From contig JAKSZP010009514.1 in the NCBI GenBank assembly GCA_022478985.1, positions 41,461 to 105,460 of the forward strand: 64,000 nt of DNA, written 5' to 3'. The notes beneath the pieces are model-generated. The model was given only the letters and a program-made list of their open reading frames with translations. It was not told the DNA's origin and ran no database searches. The DNA is from Massospora cicadina (Eukaryota; Entomophthoromycota; Entomophthoromycetes; Entomophthorales; Entomophthoraceae). The position numbers and the translations under genes were made by a program. Below are positions 58,988 to 64,000 of this stretch, in pieces. The stretch's first letter is position 1; every line of letters starts with the position of its first letter.

Positions 58988-61900
58988 CTCGCAATAAGGA
59001 ACTGGGTGACCTCAGTGGGTCACACCAGCATTCCTGATGTGCGGACTACTGCAATCAACATAGGGACGCTCAACATTGCGGGAGCCAAGGCCCCCACATC
59101 CTGGGCCAAAAAAATGGCTTTCCTGCGCAATATCCCCATGGACATCTTGGCTATCCAAGAACCCCACTGTCCACCGGGGGAGGAGGAGTCATGGTCAACC
59201 ATGCTCCTTCCGGCAAAATCCTTTTAAACACACCAACGTGGGAGGGTAATTCGAACAAACTGTAACCCTCCAGTAAAAATCCAAAGCACATCATCCCACC
59301 TGGAGGGACAGCTGCTCCTAGCGAACCTCAAGTGGAATGGAGAGAATTTTGCCATGGCGTGCATGTATGCCCCAAATGATCTGAATGACCGCCAAAATTT
59401 CTTTTCTGATATCCTCTCAATCCATTTCTCTGAGGCAACATTTTTCGCAGGAGATTTCAACTGCTGGCTTAACACCAATACCGACTGCTGGCCCAAGTCT
59501 AGGGCTATACCCCGCGGCCACACAGAACTATGCATACTAAAGGCAACGTTGGGCCTATGTGACACCATTCCAAAACAAGCCCCCACCATGGCCAACATGA
59601 CGAGGCCCCACCACAACAATAACCAGCTGGTCTCAATGACCTGGATTGACCTGATGCTCGCCCCTGTAAACTTCCAGTACCGAGTATCAAACTTTACAAC
59701 AACAATTATCCCTTTCTCAAACCATCAAATGGTCTCATTAGCGATATCATCCTCAGAAAAATATGAAAAACAACCAACCTGGCACAGAGTTCACCCGAGA
59801 ACCATCCACCTTCCAGAGCTTAAACTTTGGATTGAGACGGTGCTAACAACACAGCAAGTAAGACAAACACCTGATGGGAATCCTATCACCGAGTGGGAAA
59901 TATTTAAGGCTCATGCAACTAAGAAAGCCTGCCACCAAAACTCCAGAAAAACAGCTGCAATGTCCGCGACAATCAACAAGGCTATCAGACAGCTTCAACA
60001 CTTAGAAAACAACACACCTCACAAGGGATACACCCCCCAATGGGGCCACCTGTGATTCCAGCTATCGACACAGGTAAACTCCCTCTTTAGGAAACACCAG
60101 CAATACACTGAAGATGCTATAAATCAAAATACAATTTATCTGGAGAAACTCACATGGCCCAATTTTTCCGCCATTTTAAACCAATTTCAACATCGGTGAC
60201 CTGCACACAGGTCCGCAGAGCAGATGACACAATGGCATCTACACCATCAGAAATATCAGCTGAATTACACCGATTTTACACTGACCTGTACATGGCAGAT
60301 TTTGCATCACCTAACGAAATTGAAAAATTTCCATCATCATCTAATATTGATACTATAGCTGGCCAACCAGACCTTGCAGCACCCATAACTAAAGATGACC
60401 TATGGGAGATAATAAGATCTTCCACGCAACAAGTGCCCTGGTCCTGATGGCCTTCCATATGAATTTTTCAATAAATTATTTTAAACATATCGCACCAATA
60501 CTACTGGCAACTATGAATAAGTGCCTGGAAGACACATCCCTTCTACCTGGTGGCCAAGACGCATATGTGGTCACACTATTCAAAAAAGGAGACCAGGCAG
60601 ATATAAACAACTGGCGCCCAATTGCTCTCACCAATACCGACACTATACTAACTAAAATTTTACCCAAACGTCTGGGTTGCATTGCTCAGACAACCCTCTC
60701 CCCCCATCAATTTGGATTCATCCCAAATCACTCAATTTGGGTTAATATCCACAAAATTACCAACATCTGCCAAACTAATCCCACAGGTGCCCTTTCTTTC
60801 CTGGACCAAAAGAAAGCATATGACCGAGTGCACTGGGGTTACCTAGAACAGTGTCTAAAGGCTTTCAACCTACCACCCCACTTTATAAACTGGGCGCTCC
60901 TCCTAACGCGCTCAGCCAGGTTTGCAATCAGAGGCCCAGGTTTCCTAAATGACACCATCACCCCCCAAAGGGGCCTTAAACAAGGTGACCCGCTTAGCCC
61001 CCTACTATACAATATTTTCCCTTGACCCTCTCCTCCGCATTGCAAACTCAAAGCTCACTGGAATCAGGTTGGAGGGACAACTACCAACCAAAATGCTCGC
61101 CTTTGCTGATAACTGCGTTGTTGGAGTCTCAGGCAATAGGGATGCCAGGGCGATTGAGCGCATTATTCACCAGTATGAGTCAGTGAGTAACGCCATGCTG
61201 AACAAACAGAAAACAGAGGTAATTGTTATGGGCAAATTCAGTTCAAACTGGGCCCCACCCTCCCACCACCACACAAACCAACCAACCACACAACAATGAT
61301 CCAATCCAGTAAAACCACTGTGTTTACCCTTTGCACACCACCCCGCCACCAACCCAGTCTGTCTTCTGGGCATATGGCTCAAAGCTGGTGGATATGCACT
61401 TGACACCATTGAAACCAACATTTTGGACAACATCACAAAAAGAATGACATGTATGCGGAGGAGTAAAGCCAGCCTAACTGGAAGAGTTGTGTTAGCCAAC
61501 TCCCTGATCCTATCAAAGTTATGGTTTGCTGCCCACGTGATCCCCTTCTCCGCCAACTTTACCAACGCAGTCTACAAGCTCCTGCAGAACTGGCTATGGT
61601 CTGGATACCGTGCACCTGTCAGGCTGGAGACCATGTATGGCCCACGGAAGAGAGGCGGGATGGGGCTGCTCATAATCACGGAAAGAGCTACGCAAATCCT
61701 AGGCTCATGGATAGCCTCCACGACGTCACCCAACCCACCATCCCCCCACTGGGCCAAGGCAGCCCAAACCAATTTTTCAAGGGCACTACAACTGAGGTCC
61801 CCCTCCAACCCGGCGACCCTGATGAAGTATCTTGTAACACACCCAAACGCCACTGGACCACACAACACTAATCGGTATTTCAAACGCATCCTATACAACC

Positions 61901-62631
61901 TAAGACAAGGGGATTGGAGCTTCTCCTATGCACAGCAATCCAAAGACAATCACCCTCAAATTGGATATGTGCAACTCCACAGAGGACAAACGGTGTCTAA
62001 CGTACCTGCCCCATTACCACCCTTCTCTCTGTCCAGGATTGACTACCTAGACCACCAAGACATCCCATATGACTTAAACACCCAAAATAGGATTGGAACC
62101 TCGTCACCTGCCCCCTCCTATACCCACAAGTGTGCTCCACAATGTGACGATACATGAACCGTACATATAGAAAAGCCGACCATACTTTCTCAATATTTTG
62201 AGACATGCGCCATCTGTGGCGGACCAAACACACTAGCACACTACTTGGAAGAATGCCCGCCATCTGCGCATATCTGGGCCAACGTGATGCACCTGTTTCA
62301 ACAATCATCTACAACCAAATTCCGACTATCCCGCGATACCATGGCACTCAACATGGCCTCACCTATCCCCCAGATCCTGAGGGCTCTAATTGTGTGCATT
62401 GCAATATGGTCCATTCACACAATTACCCTTGACGCCTTCAACGGGATCTTCCACAATCTCAACCAAGCCATCATCAGGTTCCACAACCATTTGGCTGACC
62501 ATTTTCAAGCCTGGCTGTTCAGCTCACTCAAATACAATTGGAAGAAACGGATGGGCACCTGGATTCCAATCTGGTTCCTTCGTTATGACATTGAAAACCT
62601 CACAGTCTTCATAGGCGGCACACCCTACTAG
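58984..62631 (+). pseudogene. LINE-C ORF2: endonuclease, RT with altered catalytic box, CCHC
   Basis: The likely start ATG at 58,984 overlaps the ORF1 stop. A shift near 59,005 leads to INIGTLNIAGAKAPTSWAKK. Endonuclease motifs are AGDFNCWL (about 59,450), MTWIDLMLAP and FSNHQMV (Asn replaces the usual Asp of SDH). RT: LFKKGDQADINNWRPIALTN, FLDQKKAYDRV, QGDPLSPLLYN, then a shift and FADN at 61,102-61,113 in place of FADD. The C-terminal CCHC is CAICGGPNTLAHYLEEC (about 62,208-62,258). It ends at TAG 62,631. Fewer lesions than LINE-A2. Confidence 0.88.
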
Positions 62632-62783
62632 CCCATGAGTTGCCATGCCACTCAAAATCTAGCCACCCACCACCCGTGGCCCCCCAGCCACACCAAAGTG
62701 TGCCAAGTCGTATCTTTTAAGTTCCTTTGTTCTGCGCTCTCTTCCCATTTCTGTTTTCCACTTTCCCTGCTCCTACATATCGG

Positions 62784-62813
62784 ATGTGTCTGACCCCTGG
62801 TCGGCCATCCTCA
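62784..62813 (+). promoter_or_regulatory. 3' tail motif of LINE-C
   Basis: ATGTGTCTGACCCCTGGTCG followed by GCCATCCTCATATTAATAATA. GACC-CCT-GGTC can pair as a small hairpin. Confidence 0.55.
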
Positions 62814-62840
62814 TATTAATAATAAAAGTTCCAATTTATT

Positions 62841-62874
62841 CAGTCTGCTTGACGCCATGGTACAAATTGCAACA
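62841..62874 (+). repeat. G5 3' LTR, fragment 3 of 3
   Basis: It ends ATTGCAACA like the 5' LTR. GACGCCATGGTACAAATTGC aligns with the 5' LTR stretch ending CCTAGCGCCAATTGC. Confidence 0.8.
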
Positions 62875-64000
62875 ATGCCATCACTGTACACAATATTAAC
62901 TTACCCCCTTGCAGACAGAACCCTCTTGAAATGCCTCTGGAGGTAAGATAAACCGGGATCCTCTGTCCCAAGATCTTGAATGTCTCCTCAGCCATATAAA
63001 CTGCCACACCGATGTGGCGCCTGAAGGCTGCTCCTATCAGCATATCATAGTTGTGTTTAAGCAACACAATCACTGGTGCTAAAACAGTAACCTACCCGAA
63101 CTGCAGAGGCAGTGCCCTATATGCCCCTACTATGACAGTGTAATCTGCCCTAGCAGTTCCATATACCATCTGAAAGTTCACGTCAGTTTAACAGTAACTT
63201 AGCTACCAGCCTGGTTGATACTATGTCAACTGAGGCGCCAGTGTCTAAGATCGCGTGAACCATATGTTGCCAAAAAAATATACTAACATATACATTCAGA
63301 ATAAGAAGAATTTTGACTGTTTAATAAATAAACATCCAGGGAATCCCTTTTCTTAAGGCACCGCATGATACACACTCTAACCTTGGGATATTCCTTAGTA
63401 GTCACGTCTACTTTGATGGTGACTTTCACCCTTTTCATTGAAGGTGCATTTAAGGAGGGTCAGTATTTATCAGATGAAGCTTGCTATGATATCTGGCAGG
63501 CATAGTGCTTTGTATTAACCTGACAGCCCTCCTACACTGTACCCTCTTTGGCTTGTGCGTGGGTCAGTACACGCACATCATTAGCAGGTTGCTTATATAG
63601 CAGCATGCTGGTGGGATTGTGGGCCTCATCAGAAAGCATCTCATTAGGATCATTTGAAATGGTAGAAATCAAAACAGCGAATTAGAGGGTCCCATCTCTA
63701 TTATCTTAGTCTTTCTATGCTCATACTGGTTTGACTGTACAACATGGACTTGTCACTTAGCAGGGTAGTTTAATGTGATATTTCTGAGATGCCCGCATGC
63801 ATAACATGTCACCCCAAAGGGTTCTTGTCCCAAAGTATCATTAAAAGGTCCAAGCTGAGGGTTGAACAAAGGATTATAGCTTGGTTGAGGATGAGGCAAT
63901 AAGTTATAGGATGGCCAAGGGATTGTTCAATGGACTAAAAGTCGACCAGGGTCTGGAAGTTTTGAATTACACTTTATAAAGGGGCAAGTTGTATCTTGAA
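62875..64000 (-). pseudogene. G4 protease and gag remnant, continuing past the window
   Basis: Minus strand: a knuckle-like CYACGHLRN near 63,800 (gag C-terminus), the protease active site ILDTGASVDIVS at about 63,250-63,215, and the conserved protease end HNYDMLIGAAFRRHIG at about 63,055-63,005, close in sequence to the G5 protease end. Stops lie between these motifs. The gag N-terminus and 5' LTR lie beyond base 64,000. Confidence 0.75.

Larger units (their letters stand above)
57441..62824 (+). mobile_element. LINE-C, full-length non-LTR element in the G5 3' LTR
   Basis: The 16-bp TSD AAAGTTCCAATCTATT (57,425-57,440) recurs at 62,825-62,840 with one C-to-T change. The element is 5,384 bp with ORF1, ORF2 and a tail with TGTCTGACCCCTGGTCGGCC and ATTAATAATA. 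It is related to LINE-A in both ORFs but clearly a separate subfamily. Confidence 0.92.
48483..62874 (+). mobile_element. Gypsy G5, non-autonomous gag-protease LTR element
   Basis: The 5' LTR is 48,483-49,113 (631 bp). The 3' LTR is in three pieces, 51,544-51,601, 56,900-57,440 and 62,841-62,874, which sum to 633 bp after LINE-A2, LINE-C and one TSD copy are removed. Primer site and polypurine tract are present. The internal region is only 2,430 bp and codes for gag and protease; RT, RNase H and integrase are absent, so it would depend on another gypsy element. Flanking 5-mers ACCCC and ATGCC do not match well, but G4 sequence continues on both sides. Confidence 0.85.
42430..64000 (-). mobile_element. 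Gypsy G4, old minus-strand element split by four insertions
   Basis: Pieces in minus-strand gene order: gag and protease (64,000-62,875), linker (48,482-48,350 and 46,398-46,207), RT and RNase H (45,462-44,100), and integrase (43,900-43,045 and 42,730-42,430). Removing G5, hLINE-B2, the solo LTR and the SINE restores one collinear element. Two of the four insertions have perfect TSDs. The 5' LTR lies beyond 64,000, and the 3' LTR was not identified. Coding is heavily eroded, in keeping with it being the oldest layer. Confidence 0.75.

Noticed and set aside
48478..62879. TSD for G5 (ACCCC and ATGCC)
   Set aside because: Only three of five bases agree, so it was not used as evidence; G5 boundaries rest on LTR ends and G4 continuity.

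Overview
The window is a repeat-packed stretch of a eukaryotic nuclear genome, most likely fungal. The evidence is LINEs with an RRM/CCHC ORF1 and an endonuclease-RT-CCHC ORF2, a chromodomain Ty3/gypsy element of fungal type, tRNA-primed gypsy elements and a tRNA-headed SINE. A basidiomycete such as a rust is plausible but not proven. I see no prokaryotic features, no rRNA, no CRISPR and only one credible host-type ORF (8,470-9,117, minus).

Layout. 1-3,434: decayed LINE (LINE-D, minus), cut by the window edge. 3,435-10,000: AT-rich gene desert with two families of diverged tandem repeats and the lone host-like ORF. 10,017-11,932: complete 1.9-kb element carrying only a LINE-type ORF1 (hLINE-B1), with a perfect 16-bp target-site duplication (TSD). 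12,579-33,770: left nest. Gypsy G6 (plus) carries gypsy G3 (minus) in its 5' LTR, and G3 carries both G1 and G2 (plus) in its own 3' LTR. 33,771-35,530: unassigned. 35,550-40,821: full-length LINE-A1 (minus, 19-bp TSD). 40,841-42,420: unassigned. 42,430 to beyond 64,000: right nest. A decayed gypsy G4 (minus) is split by a SINE (42,731-43,028, perfect 16-bp TSD), a solo LTR (45,463-46,201, perfect 5-bp TSD), hLINE-B2 (46,416-48,332) and the gag-protease-only gypsy G5 (48,483-62,874, plus). The 3' LTR of G5 is itself split by LINE-A2 (51,602-56,880) and LINE-C (57,441-62,824).

How the parts relate. LINE-A and LINE-C carry a full replication toolkit. The ORF1-only hLINE-B and the SINE do not, yet both carry a 3' tail resembling that of the LINEs, as expected if LINE machinery moves them in trans. 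In the same way G5 keeps LTRs, primer site and polypurine tract but has only gag and protease, so its reverse transcriptase and integrase would come from a relative. The window is therefore a layered record of autonomous elements and their probable parasites.

Nearly every element gene is broken by stops or frameshifts. The best preserved are LINE-A1 and the chromovirus G2, whose LTRs are both 633 bp and differ at about 16 positions by eye. Insertion boundaries were placed by hand from TSDs, from LTR pairs and from the fit of rejoined LTR lengths (G5: 631 against 633 bp; G3: 744 against about 745 bp). Family names G1-G6, A, B, C and D are local labels only.
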